Shown in pieces: positions 23,487 to 31,485 of a DNA stretch of 64,000 nt. The notes under the pieces are model-generated. The model had not been told where the DNA came from. It searched no databases and was given only the letters and a program-made list of their open reading frames with translations. Made by a program: the position numbers and the translations under genes. This stretch comes from Bacteroidales bacterium (GTDB lineage: Bacteria; Bacteroidota; Bacteroidia; Bacteroidales; F082): contig JAEEQP010000020.1 of the NCBI GenBank assembly GCA_016285355.1, forward strand, positions 1 to 64,000. Direction: 5' to 3'. Position 1 is the first letter of the stretch. The number at the start of each line of letters is the position of its first letter.

Positions 23487-26408
23487 TTACTTAACCATCC
23501 CCTGATACATCCTAAACAACTCCGCCACACATTCACTTTCGCTCATCTTGATGTTGAAGCCGTAGGCTGCCATCACAGCGCGGTCATTCTCCTGATGAGC
23601 TTGGCGCAACTCTGGAGGCATAGCTGCCTCATCGTAGAGGTCGGCAAGGCTGCAATCCGGGAACTTGGCACGAGCGTCAAGGATGGCTTGCGCTGTCTGC
23701 TCAATCTTTGCCTTTTGTGCTTCAGTGGGATTAGGCCAAGGGAAGTTGTTATAGACGACTGAAGCACTGTAACGGTAGTCACTTTTCAAACGACCAGCAA
23801 CTGCACGCATCCAACCCATGTGAACATTGCTTGTAAGAACTCCAAAATGATATAGCGAAGCTTGTGGTACAATCAGATTGGCATTGCTGGAAATTACATT
23901 GCTATCAAAAAAGCCAAGAGGAATATATCTTCTCCTTTCTGAAGATGTACTTGGAACTAAAAGATATGTTCCACTTTCTGGCTGACGTATCTCTCCGAAA
24001 AGAGTAGGCGTGTATGCCAATTTTTTGGTTGCCGCTCGTTTGCTCTCGCTCCGTAACTTCCGTACATTTTCAATCCTTTCCATAATTGGTGGAATTTTGC
24101 GCAATTCTGCCGGACTTGCATTCACGAGCCACAAACAATAGCGTTTCTTGTTGTTGATAAACTCTTCTGCTCCCAAAAACTCTTTGATGAATTTCTCGCT
24201 CTCTGGATACTTAGATTTCATTACAACAGCTTCTTCCTCACTTAAAATGAAATTCCCTCCGTCATTTGGCATACTACCAAACAGCATTTCCGGAACAGGT
24301 AACAATGGTGCTTTTCTGCTTTCCACAAAGATATCAGGTGCGTCAATCAAATAGCCATTAATATTGTTTGCCTCAACAGACTGGGAACCATTGAGATAGA
24401 TTGTCTTTGTTTTTAAGCCTTCTTTGCAACTGAAGCCAACAATGACGCAATGCACATGCGCCTTGATTTCGGCTTCACTATCCCATCGGAAAGTGCGATA
24501 GGCAAAATCAATTCTTACTCCCATTTGAGCTAATACTTTCCAAAGAATAGCAACCTGTTCACCTTGGGTGATGGAGTTGGTTGATACCAATGCAGCATGG
24601 ATGTTTGTTCCTCGCATAAGATTGGCAGTCTTCTTGTACCAGCAACTCACATAGTCCAAGTTTCCCACATTCTTTATGTTGCCAAAAACCGATAACACAT
24701 CATTCTTTTGTGATTCAGACATAAGCCTTGCACCTGAAAACGGCGGATTACCCATAATATAATCAAAATCAACATGATAGGTTGTCGGTTTCTTTTTGGG
24801 TAGGACTTCAACCGATTCCGTATGTATTTCCAAGTTGTTGTAAATCAAAGGTTCGCTGGCGATAGATGGCGCATCCTCAGTCAAGTCCGTGTAAGCAACC
24901 GTTCTTTTGGCGAAAATGGTCGGCGTTTTTTCATCTATTTCCCACTCGTCCCACGACACACGCAAAGCATTGCCCTCCTTGATGTTGGCATAGCTCTTCA
25001 GTGGCAAGAAGTCAATGTCGTGCTGGACGATACGCTCGGTCTCGGCCAACATCTGTGCCTCCGAAATCCACAAGGCTGTAGTGGCCACAGTGACGGCAAA
25101 ATCGTTAATCTCAATGCCGTAGAATTGATTGATGCTCACCTTGATGGGGTTCAGAAACTCTCCCATCATCATCTGTCCATGATATTTTTCACGAAACACT
25201 TCGTTTTCTAACCTTCGCAAACTCAGGTAGGTCTCAGTCAGGAAATTGCCACTACCACAGGCAGGGTCAAGGAAAGTTAACGAAGCCAGTTTGTCTTGGT
25301 ACTCGTTAAGACGACGCAAGCGTGTCTTCTCCACCTTCTCTTCCAGAATCTCATCCAACTCGTGGCGCAGGTCGTTCAGGAAAAGCGGGTCTATCACCTT
25401 ATGAATATTCTCAATGCTCGTGTAGTGCATTCCGCCGCTGCGTCTTGTCTCTGGGTTCAGTGTTGATTCAAACACGGCACCAAAGATGGTTGGCGAAATC
25501 TCGCTCCAATCGAAATCGAGGCTTGCGTTCTGGAGCAAAATTTGTTTCAACTCTTCCGTGAACAGCGGTATCTCTATCTCCTCCTCAAACAAGCCTCCAT
25601 TAGTGTAAGGGAACGCTTTCAGGTCATCTTTCAGATACTTACTGCGTTTTTCCAAAGGAGTGTTGAGAACATTGAAAAGCTTCTGAAGTGCATCGCTGAG
25701 GTCATCGGCATTGTATCCATTGAGGTAATCATGGAATTGGTCATGCCGGAACACTCCAGCATCCTCAGCATAGAGGCAGAACACAATTCGGACACACAAA
25801 ATATTCAGCCATCGCAAGGCCTCCGCCGAGTTGTCGTCATATTGTTTCAGCAAAGCTTCGTAAATCCTGCCAACAATCTCTCCGGCTTTCATCGACACCT
25901 GCATCTCCTTGGTAATGTGTTCGCTCTTCACGTCCACAAGGAACTGAAGGCGATAGTATTCCTTACCCAAATCTTTCAGGAAAATCTGTTCAGGCTCGCC
26001 GTTGGGCTGTTCCATGTCATAGACCAAGAACTCGGCGAAATTGCAGGTGACAATCCACTTGGGATGCTGCGACAAAGGCAGGTTGGCCACATATTTCTTG
26101 CCCTGTTGGAACGGGGTTAGCTTACCGCCCTCGCTTTGCGGAACTGGTGCCCGCAAATCTTTGTCAATGGATTTCTGCTCGATGAGCACCCTCGTCGATG
26201 GGATATGGCCGTCTATGAAGTTGGTGGAATCCACCATGCTTGTCACCCGCTCTTCATAGCGGATGAAATCAGGTAGATTCTCCACTCCGTACACATTCGT
26301 CAGCAGGTCAGCCCAGAACAATTGGGACTCGCCCCGTTCATAACCCCTTCCTTGCCACCTCTCGGCAAACGCGGCAGCCGCCGCAGCGATTTGTTTCTCA
26401 GTTTTCAT
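23487..26408 (-). CDS. MmeI-like type IIG restriction enzyme / N6-adenine DNA methyltransferase
   Basis: 973 residues from ATG 26408; an earlier in-frame ATG (26465) lies upstream of the promoter box and is unlikely. Near the N-terminus, Asp66-x10-Glu77-Gln-Lys79 (DGHIPSTRVLIEQK) fits the PD-(D/E)xK nuclease site of MmeI-type enzymes. Motif I FLDPACGSGNF is at about 379-390 and motif IV NPPF (MGNPPFSGA) at about 550, i.e. an adenine-N6 methylase of the gamma class. The C-terminal half (LAETERIV..., YNNFPWPN) would hold the target recognition domain. Single-chain type IIG proteins cut at a fixed distance from their site and modify one strand; recognition sequence unknown. Confidence 0.85.
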   Translation of the reverse strand: MKTEKQIAAAAAAFAERWQGRGYERGESQLFWADLLTNVYGVENLPDFIRYEERVTSMVDSTNFIDGHIPSTRVLIEQKSIDKDLRAPVPQSEGGKLTPFQQGKKYVANLPLSQHPKWIVTCNFAEFLVYDMEQPNGEPEQIFLKDLGKEYYRLQFLVDVKSEHITKEMQVSMKAGEIVGRIYEALLKQYDDNSAEALRWLNILCVRIVFCLYAEDAGVFRHDQFHDYLNGYNADDLSDALQKLFNVLNTPLEKRSKYLKDDLKAFPYTNGGLFEEEIEIPLFTEELKQILLQNASLDFDWSEISPTIFGAVFESTLNPETRRSGGMHYTSIENIHKVIDPLFLNDLRHELDEILEEKVEKTRLRRLNEYQDKLASLTFLDPACGSGNFLTETYLSLRRLENEVFREKYHGQMMMGEFLNPIKVSINQFYGIEINDFAVTVATTALWISEAQMLAETERIVQHDIDFLPLKSYANIKEGNALRVSWDEWEIDEKTPTIFAKRTVAYTDLTEDAPSIASEPLIYNNLEIHTESVEVLPKKKPTTYHVDFDYIMGNPPFSGARLMSESQKNDVLSVFGNIKNVGNLDYVSCWYKKTANLMRGTNIHAALVSTNSITQGEQVAILWKVLAQMGVRIDFAYRTFRWDSEAEIKAHVHCVIVGFSCKEGLKTKTIYLNGSQSVEANNINGYLIDAPDIFVESRKAPLLPVPEMLFGSMPNDGGNFILSEEEAVVMKSKYPESEKFIKEFLGAEEFINNKKRYCLWLVNASPAELRKIPPIMERIENVRKLRSESKRAATKKLAYTPTLFGEIRQPESGTYLLVPSTSSERRRYIPLGFFDSNVISSNANLIVPQASLYHFGVLTSNVHMGWMRAVAGRLKSDYRYSASVVYNNFPWPNPTEAQKAKIEQTAQAILDARAKFPDCSLADLYDEAAMPPELRQAHQENDRAVMAAYGFNIKMSESECVAELFRMYQGMVK

Positions 26409-26412
26409 GCCG

Positions 26413-26420
26413 CAAAGATA
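26413..26420 (-). promoter_or_regulatory. -7 box immediately before the MmeI-like gene
   Basis: TATCTTTG on the minus strand, ending 4 bases before the start codon (ATG 26408). Transcription would start at or next to the ATG, so the message would be leaderless or nearly so. Confidence 0.6.
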
Positions 26421-26442
26421 AGGTTTATTCTTCTCAAAAACG

Positions 26443-26450
26443 TATCTTTG
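26443..26450 (+). promoter_or_regulatory. -7 box for the HD gene
   Basis: TATCTTTG on the plus strand 24 bases upstream of ATG 26474, back-to-back with the box for the MmeI-like gene. Confidence 0.6.
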
Positions 26451-26473
26451 CACCGAAAATTCCACCTTTAATT

Positions 26474-26995
26474 ATGAACAATATAGACTTCCCCTCCCTG
26501 CAAAACTACATCCTCTCCCACCGCATCTTCATTTCAGAGCTGCACGGTATCACCCATTGGAAACAAGTGGAATCCAACGGCCTGCTACTCGCCTCGGAAA
26601 CAGGTGCCGATATTGTAGTGGTGCGTTTGTTCTCGCTATTTCACGACAGCAAAAGAGCAGACGACGGCTATGACGAAGAACACGGCGCAAGAGGTGCTGA
26701 GTTTGCGAAAGAATGCTTCGAGGAGCATCGCCTCGACATCACGCAGGAACAATTCGACAAACTCTATCACGCCTGCAAGTTCCACACGACAGAACACTGC
26801 TCAGGCGACGCGACCATCGACACCTGCTACGATGCCGACCGTCTTGACCTTGGTCGCGTCGGAATCGAGCTTGACCCCGATAAGATGGCGACAGACTTTG
26901 GAGCCAAGATTGCCGAGAAATCCTTGGATGAAGGTGTTGAGCCAGAAATAATGCGGGAGTGGCTGGCGGAATACTCACATCGCCTCGGCCATTAA
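26474..26995 (+). CDS. HD-superfamily phosphohydrolase-like protein
   Basis: 173 residues. HD-type metal ligands: ...FHDSKRADDGYDEEHG (His-Asp at about 57-58 and a second His in EEHG), HTTEHCSGDATIDTCYDADRLDLGRVGI (His...Asp-Ala-Asp). This resembles uncharacterised HD proteins with the FHDS(K/R)R...DxxHG pattern. HD enzymes hydrolyse nucleotides or dNTPs; substrate unknown. It is divergently transcribed from the MmeI-like gene and its last 21 bases overlap the end of the phosphoribosyltransferase gene on the other strand. Confidence 0.75.
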   Translation: MNNIDFPSLQNYILSHRIFISELHGITHWKQVESNGLLLASETGADIVVVRLFSLFHDSKRADDGYDEEHGARGAEFAKECFEEHRLDITQEQFDKLYHACKFHTTEHCSGDATIDTCYDADRLDLGRVGIELDPDKMATDFGAKIAEKSLDEGVEPEIMREWLAEYSHRLGH

Positions 26996-27778
26996 GTCTT
27001 TTCTCCCAATCAGGCTAAAAATGGTGATTTCATTGTCCTCATTGAGGATACGGAGCGTCCTCAAAATCTCGTTTAAGGTTGAACCACTGGTGGTTACATC
27101 GTCAATGATTAACACATTCTGCTGGCGGATGGAGGCACAAAGCTTTTCATCCGATTCAGAAGCGAACTTCAAAAAGTCCATCATATAGGGACGGAAACGG
27201 CTCTTTTTCACATCCTTGGCAATGGTGAAATAATCCTTCTGATGAATCAAGTCGAGCATTTTATTGATGGCCTGTTTCGCCTCCTCTTTTTGCGCTTTGG
27301 TGTAACGCGGACGACCATCTTCCAACACATCGTCAAGATACTGTTCCTGATAGGCATCCATATCAAATGAAATGTTGGACGGCAAAGCCTTTACCAGTTC
27401 CATCTTACGCAAGGTCGGCTGGGCAAAACGATAGATATAGCGCAACATATATTGGTTAACCTTGCTCGACGATTCGGGCATCACCACAAGGTTATAGTCG
27501 TACAAGTTAATCTTCCTATTGAGGTTATCGACAGCCTTCTTTATGAATTGGGTCAAATCCGGGTTGTTCTGCAAATCGTCAGTAAACTTCACATACTTAA
27601 TGAATGCAGTGCGCACATTGCTATCCACTTGGTCGGAGAACTCATAACCATAATAAAAACACCTATCAAAAGCCTCTACTTGATAGCCGCTGCCCATCAA
27701 ACTGACGATGTCTTCAGTCCCATCATGTTCAAAGTCAAACACGAACATTTGTTTCTCATTGTCGAATGTTACGCCCAT
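26975..27778 (-). CDS. Orphan phosphoribosyltransferase-like protein
   Basis: 267 residues. Clear PRPP-binding loop at residues 222-235: VLIIDDVTTSGST, the type I phosphoribosyltransferase signature. The preceding 200 residues (e.g. YNLVVMPESSSKVNQYMLRY, PYMMDFLKFASE) do not match a common purine or pyrimidine enzyme and are larger than in ComFC. The nearby aspartate pair (Asp226, Asp227) is intact, so the PRPP site looks functional. Substrate unknown. Ends overlap convergently with the HD gene (21 bases). A TATTTTTG box at 27801..27808 with TTG at 27826 region precedes the start. Confidence 0.7.
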   Translation of the reverse strand: MGVTFDNEKQMFVFDFEHDGTEDIVSLMGSGYQVEAFDRCFYYGYEFSDQVDSNVRTAFIKYVKFTDDLQNNPDLTQFIKKAVDNLNRKINLYDYNLVVMPESSSKVNQYMLRYIYRFAQPTLRKMELVKALPSNISFDMDAYQEQYLDDVLEDGRPRYTKAQKEEAKQAINKMLDLIHQKDYFTIAKDVKKSRFRPYMMDFLKFASESDEKLCASIRQQNVLIIDDVTTSGSTLNEILRTLRILNEDNEITIFSLIGRKDLMAEAM

Positions 27779-27859
27779 GGTTTTGCCTAATTATCAAGTG
27801 CAAAAATACAATAAATCCGTAAAATACAATGATTTTGCATAGAAACCGTCAAAATCGAA

Positions 27860-29302
27860 TCACTCAAACAAATCATCCATCTCGACTTGCTTCTGCACAA
27901 TGCCGCTGTGCTTGCCATAGGCAACACCGTAGGTGGTTATCAGAGTCAAATGTACAGTCTGTCTTTTTGATAAAGTTTTCTTCAATGTTTCAATGCGGTT
28001 GCGAATCTTGGCTTCCTCGTCTTTTTCAATGGTATAAACATCCCCGGCAAACTTCATCTCACAGAGATTGACCACCTTATCATCCCGAACTATGAGCAGG
28101 TCTATTTGCGCCCCATCCTGTCTTTCATTGCCTTTGACGTTCCAAGCTGATACACTGGACTTTACCCCTCCTATTTCCAAAGCTTTCTTGATTTGTGCAA
28201 TATGTTGCCAACAGACTTCCTCAAAAGCCACTCCGCGCCACGAACTCATGATATCAGAGGTAATGTTGTCGGTCATAAAACTGACATTCGAAAGGTTTGG
28301 CTCGACATACTTCACCCAAAATAGGCAGAAATTGTCTGCAAGTTTGTAACGCTCCTCTCTGGCCTGTTTTCCGTATGGGGTATAGCGGAATATGAAATCG
28401 CTTTCGGCAAGTGCCTTAAGAGTGTCAGTCAATCCTCCTCCAAAAGGCAATCCTGTAGCGTTGGCAATCTCCTCACGAGTGAAGCCACTGTGCCGTGTAG
28501 CCAACAAACGGATGATTTTCTTGCAATCCTCTGGATTACCAAAAACAGCATTGAACAACCTATTGAACTCGTCTTTCAATCGTGGGTTCTTGCCAAATAA
28601 CAGCTTGTCGGTGTTACGCTCAAAACTCAGGCCTTTCTCAAAATAACTGAGATAGTATGGAATGCCGCCAAACACCATGTGCGCCTGTACGATGTCATAG
28701 CGCGACAATTCTATCTGAGCATGGGTGAAGTATTCCTCACATTCTTTCAACGTGAACGGAGACAACTTGATTTCGTCTGTAAGTCGCCCATACAATCCGC
28801 CACGGCTGCGCGAGAGATTGCCGAGAATCCAAGAAGTAGCGCTACCGCAAACGACAAGCATCATGTTGTCGCGGCGGCTGCACCACCCATTCCAGAAACT
28901 CTCAAATGCAGGCAGGAAACCCGATCGAGGTGTATCCATCCAAGGTAATTCGTCAATAAACACCACCTGCCTATTTCCGTCATCAAGTTTGAGAAGCAAC
29001 TGCTCAAGTTGGTAGAATGCCTCCATCCATGACTTAGGCATCATGAAACCCTCAAGTCCATGACTGAGCAGTGAAAAATAAAAACTCTCCAGCTGCACTT
29101 TCATGCGGCTTTTGCCCTTTTCTTGGTCAACAGGTGAAACGCCGGTGTGGTGAAAAGTAATGCGACCTTTCAATGTTTGGTTTATGAGGAATGTTTTCCC
29201 TACACGCCGCCTACCATAAACAGCAATAAACTCAGGCCTATCGCTACGATAATGCTTCTCAATCTCCTCAATCTCTGATTTTCTTCCAATTACATAACTC
29301 AT
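27860..29302 (-). CDS. Archaeal-type AAA ATPase with DUF234-like C-terminus
   Basis: 480 residues from ATG 29302 (MSYVIGRKSEIEEI); an ATG 27 codons upstream would lie before the promoter. Walker A GRRRVGKT (30-37) and FIDELPWMD as Walker B, with VCGSATSWIL and YGRLTDEI as sensor/box motifs. The C-terminus (KLADNFCLFWVKY, winged-helix-like FTREEIANATGLPFGGGLT) ends with Asp401...Glu415-Met-Lys417 (QIDLLI...LCEMKF), again a D...ExK pattern. The DUF234 family is common in Archaea and Bacteroidota; function unknown, possible defence or DNA processing. Box TATCTTTG at 29321..29328 with TTG 19 bases upstream. Confidence 0.82.
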   Translation of the reverse strand: MSYVIGRKSEIEEIEKHYRSDRPEFIAVYGRRRVGKTFLINQTLKGRITFHHTGVSPVDQEKGKSRMKVQLESFYFSLLSHGLEGFMMPKSWMEAFYQLEQLLLKLDDGNRQVVFIDELPWMDTPRSGFLPAFESFWNGWCSRRDNMMLVVCGSATSWILGNLSRSRGGLYGRLTDEIKLSPFTLKECEEYFTHAQIELSRYDIVQAHMVFGGIPYYLSYFEKGLSFERNTDKLLFGKNPRLKDEFNRLFNAVFGNPEDCKKIIRLLATRHSGFTREEIANATGLPFGGGLTDTLKALAESDFIFRYTPYGKQAREERYKLADNFCLFWVKYVEPNLSNVSFMTDNITSDIMSSWRGVAFEEVCWQHIAQIKKALEIGGVKSSVSAWNVKGNERQDGAQIDLLIVRDDKVVNLCEMKFAGDVYTIEKDEEAKIRNRIETLKKTLSKRQTVHLTLITTYGVAYGKHSGIVQKQVEMDDLFE

Positions 29303-29404
29303 CTTATTTATATTTTGCCGCAAAGATACAAAATTTGTTTCAATTGGCAAGATATATAATATTATATTTTGCCATGAAAGCATAATTTATCGTTTCGTGG
29401 CAGA

Positions 29405-31453
29405 TTATAATTGTTTTCTCCACCCGCAGCCATTCCGCCATTCGGAACAACCGTATGCCGTTTTACCTTTTATAATATGCCCCTTGCCACAGAGCGGACA
29501 AGGCTGCCCTATGAGGGTATCAGGATTGGATTCGGAAGGCATAGATCCCAATCCTCCCTCTGTCCCTCGTAGGGATGACATGCCTTCCGAAGCTTTCTTA
29601 GGTTTTGAAGATGCGCTTTTCTTGGGTGAGGATTTTTTCGGCTTCTCTTCCACCACGGTTGCCGTCACGCGACGGTTGCTATTGTCCAACATCACCGTGG
29701 TAACAATCTCCGATACCATCTGTTTCAGCTCGTCTAAAAACTGTCGGGCTTCGTATTTGTGCTGCTCTATCTCACGGAGTTTCTTTTCCCAAATGCCAGT
29801 TAACTCAGCACTTTTCAGCAGGTCTTCATGGATGAGGCCGATAAGCTCAATACCTGTTGGCGTAGGTTCAAGGCTTTTGCGCACCTTTTTAATATAGTTA
29901 CGTTTGAACAGTGTCTCAATGATAGCCGCTCGCGTGGAAGGTCGCCCGATGCCGTTCTCTTTCATCACCTCGCGCAAGGATTCATCGTCAACGAGTTTGC
30001 CTGCCGTTTCCATGGCGCGGAGCAAAGTGGCTTCGGTGTAGGGCTTTGGCGGCGAAGTCCATTTTTCGGCTAATTGGGGCTGATGCGGTCCATGCTCGCC
30101 TTTCTCAAAAATGGGCAAAGTTCTCTCCTCTTCCTCCTGCCCTTCCTTTTTCTCCTCTTCCTGTTTCACCGGCTTGATGACCTCGCGCCAACCTGACACC
30201 AAAATCTGCTTGCCTGAAGTCTTAAATTCCACTTCATCCACCTTGCCTAAGACGGTCGTCGTAGCAAATTGACAATCAGGGTAAAACACAGCGATAAAAT
30301 GGCGACACACCTCATCGTAGACCTTCTCCTCGGCAAACGAAAGCCCTTGCGGCACCACCCCCGTCGGGATGATAGCATGGTGGTCGGTGACTTTGCTGTT
30401 GTCGAACACCTTCTTGCTCTTGGGCAGTTTCTTGCCTGCCAATGGCGCAGTGTATTCGGCATAGTTGGTGAGTTTTGACAAAATGTCGGGACATTTTGGG
30501 TATATGTCGTCGCTCAGATAGGTCGTGTCGACACGCGGATAAGTGGTGTATTTCTTCTCGTAAAGGCTTTGGATAGTCTGCAAAGTCTGGTCGGCGGACA
30601 TATTGTATTTCTTATTGCATTCCACCTGCAACGAAGTCAAGTCGTAGAGCCTCGGCGGGGCTTCGGTGCCTTTTTTGGTGGAAATATCGGTAACGGTAAA
30701 TTCTTTTCCTTCAACGCTCTGCAAGTCCTTTTGGCCATCCTCCACTGAACCATATTTGCCTTTGGTAGCCGTAAAGGTCGTGTCGCGATAGACGGTTGAC
30801 AACACCCAATAGGCCTCTGGCTTAAAGTTCACAATTTCGTGGTAGCGGTTGACAATTAGTGCCAAAGTGGGCGTTTGCACCCTGCCGATGGACAGCACCT
30901 GACGGTTTTGACCATATTTCAAGGTGTAAAGCCTTGTCGCGTTCATACCTAAAAGCCAATCACCAATGGCACGAGAGAGTCCTGCCTCGTAAAGCGACTG
31001 ATAATCAGACTGGTCTTTCAAGGTCTTGAAGCCTTCTTTGATAGATTCCTCGGTCAAAGAGGAAATCCACAGACGTTTCACAAGACAATGCACAGCGGCT
31101 TTTTGCATCACCCAACGCTGGATAAGTTCACCCTCTTGGCCAGCATCACCGCAGTTCACAATCTCGTCGGCTTTCTGAAACAAGGACTCAATGACCTTAA
31201 ACTGTTTTTCCACGCCCTTGTCGGCAATCAGCTTAATTCCAAAACGTTGCGGAATCATCGGAAGTCGGCTCAATGCCCAGGCCTTCCATTGGTCGGTGTA
31301 GTCGTGGGGTTCCTTTAAAGTGCAAAGATGGCCGAAAGTCCATGTCACCTGATAGCCATTGCCTTCCATGTAGCCTTCATGGGCGGTGTTGGCTCCCAGC
31401 ACCTTGGCGATGTCGCGGGCGACGCTTGGCTTTTCGGCGATACAAACAATCAT
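29405..31453 (-). CDS. topB: DNA topoisomerase III
   Basis: 682 residues, type IA. Relaxes and decatenates DNA by single-strand passage. Seen: Toprim start MIVCIAEKPSVARDIAKVL; GDAGQEGELI acidic motif; catalytic Tyr305 in TTYPRVD; IGRVQTPTLALIV; GIGRPSTRAAIIETLF; and a C-terminal zinc finger (CPLCGKGH...CSEWRNGCGW). The stretch just before the zinc finger, residues 621-641, is encoded by a palindromic repeat inserted in frame (see separate feature). The gene is 32 bases downstream of the antiporter gene with a hairpin in between. Confidence 0.93.
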   Translation of the reverse strand: MIVCIAEKPSVARDIAKVLGANTAHEGYMEGNGYQVTWTFGHLCTLKEPHDYTDQWKAWALSRLPMIPQRFGIKLIADKGVEKQFKVIESLFQKADEIVNCGDAGQEGELIQRWVMQKAAVHCLVKRLWISSLTEESIKEGFKTLKDQSDYQSLYEAGLSRAIGDWLLGMNATRLYTLKYGQNRQVLSIGRVQTPTLALIVNRYHEIVNFKPEAYWVLSTVYRDTTFTATKGKYGSVEDGQKDLQSVEGKEFTVTDISTKKGTEAPPRLYDLTSLQVECNKKYNMSADQTLQTIQSLYEKKYTTYPRVDTTYLSDDIYPKCPDILSKLTNYAEYTAPLAGKKLPKSKKVFDNSKVTDHHAIIPTGVVPQGLSFAEEKVYDEVCRHFIAVFYPDCQFATTTVLGKVDEVEFKTSGKQILVSGWREVIKPVKQEEEKKEGQEEEERTLPIFEKGEHGPHQPQLAEKWTSPPKPYTEATLLRAMETAGKLVDDESLREVMKENGIGRPSTRAAIIETLFKRNYIKKVRKSLEPTPTGIELIGLIHEDLLKSAELTGIWEKKLREIEQHKYEARQFLDELKQMVSEIVTTVMLDNSNRRVTATVVEEKPKKSSPKKSASSKPKKASEGMSSLRGTEGGLGSMPSESNPDTLIGQPCPLCGKGHIIKGKTAYGCSEWRNGCGWRKQL
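29531..29591. repeat. Palindromic element, coding copy inside topB
   Basis: Outer arms TTCGGAAGGCAT (29531..29542) and ATGCCTTCCGAA (29580..29591) pair perfectly over 12 bp. Next come the conserved AG and GAC spacers and inner arms ATCCC (29545..29549) / GGGAT (29572..29576). It is translated as residues 621-641 of topB (contains GMSSLRGTEGGLGS on the coding strand). The same core occurs at 54548, 59441 and 59537. Confidence 0.85.
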
Positions 31454-31461
31454 TTTCGTAG

Positions 31462-31483
31462 GGGCAGACCTGCATGTCTGCCC
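31462..31483. terminator. Hairpin GGGCAGAC/GTCTGCCC
   Basis: 8-bp perfect stem with a 6-base loop located 3 bases beyond the antiporter stop. It lacks a long U run on either strand, so it may be a terminator or a small repeat. Confidence 0.55.
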
Positions 31484-31485
31484 AA

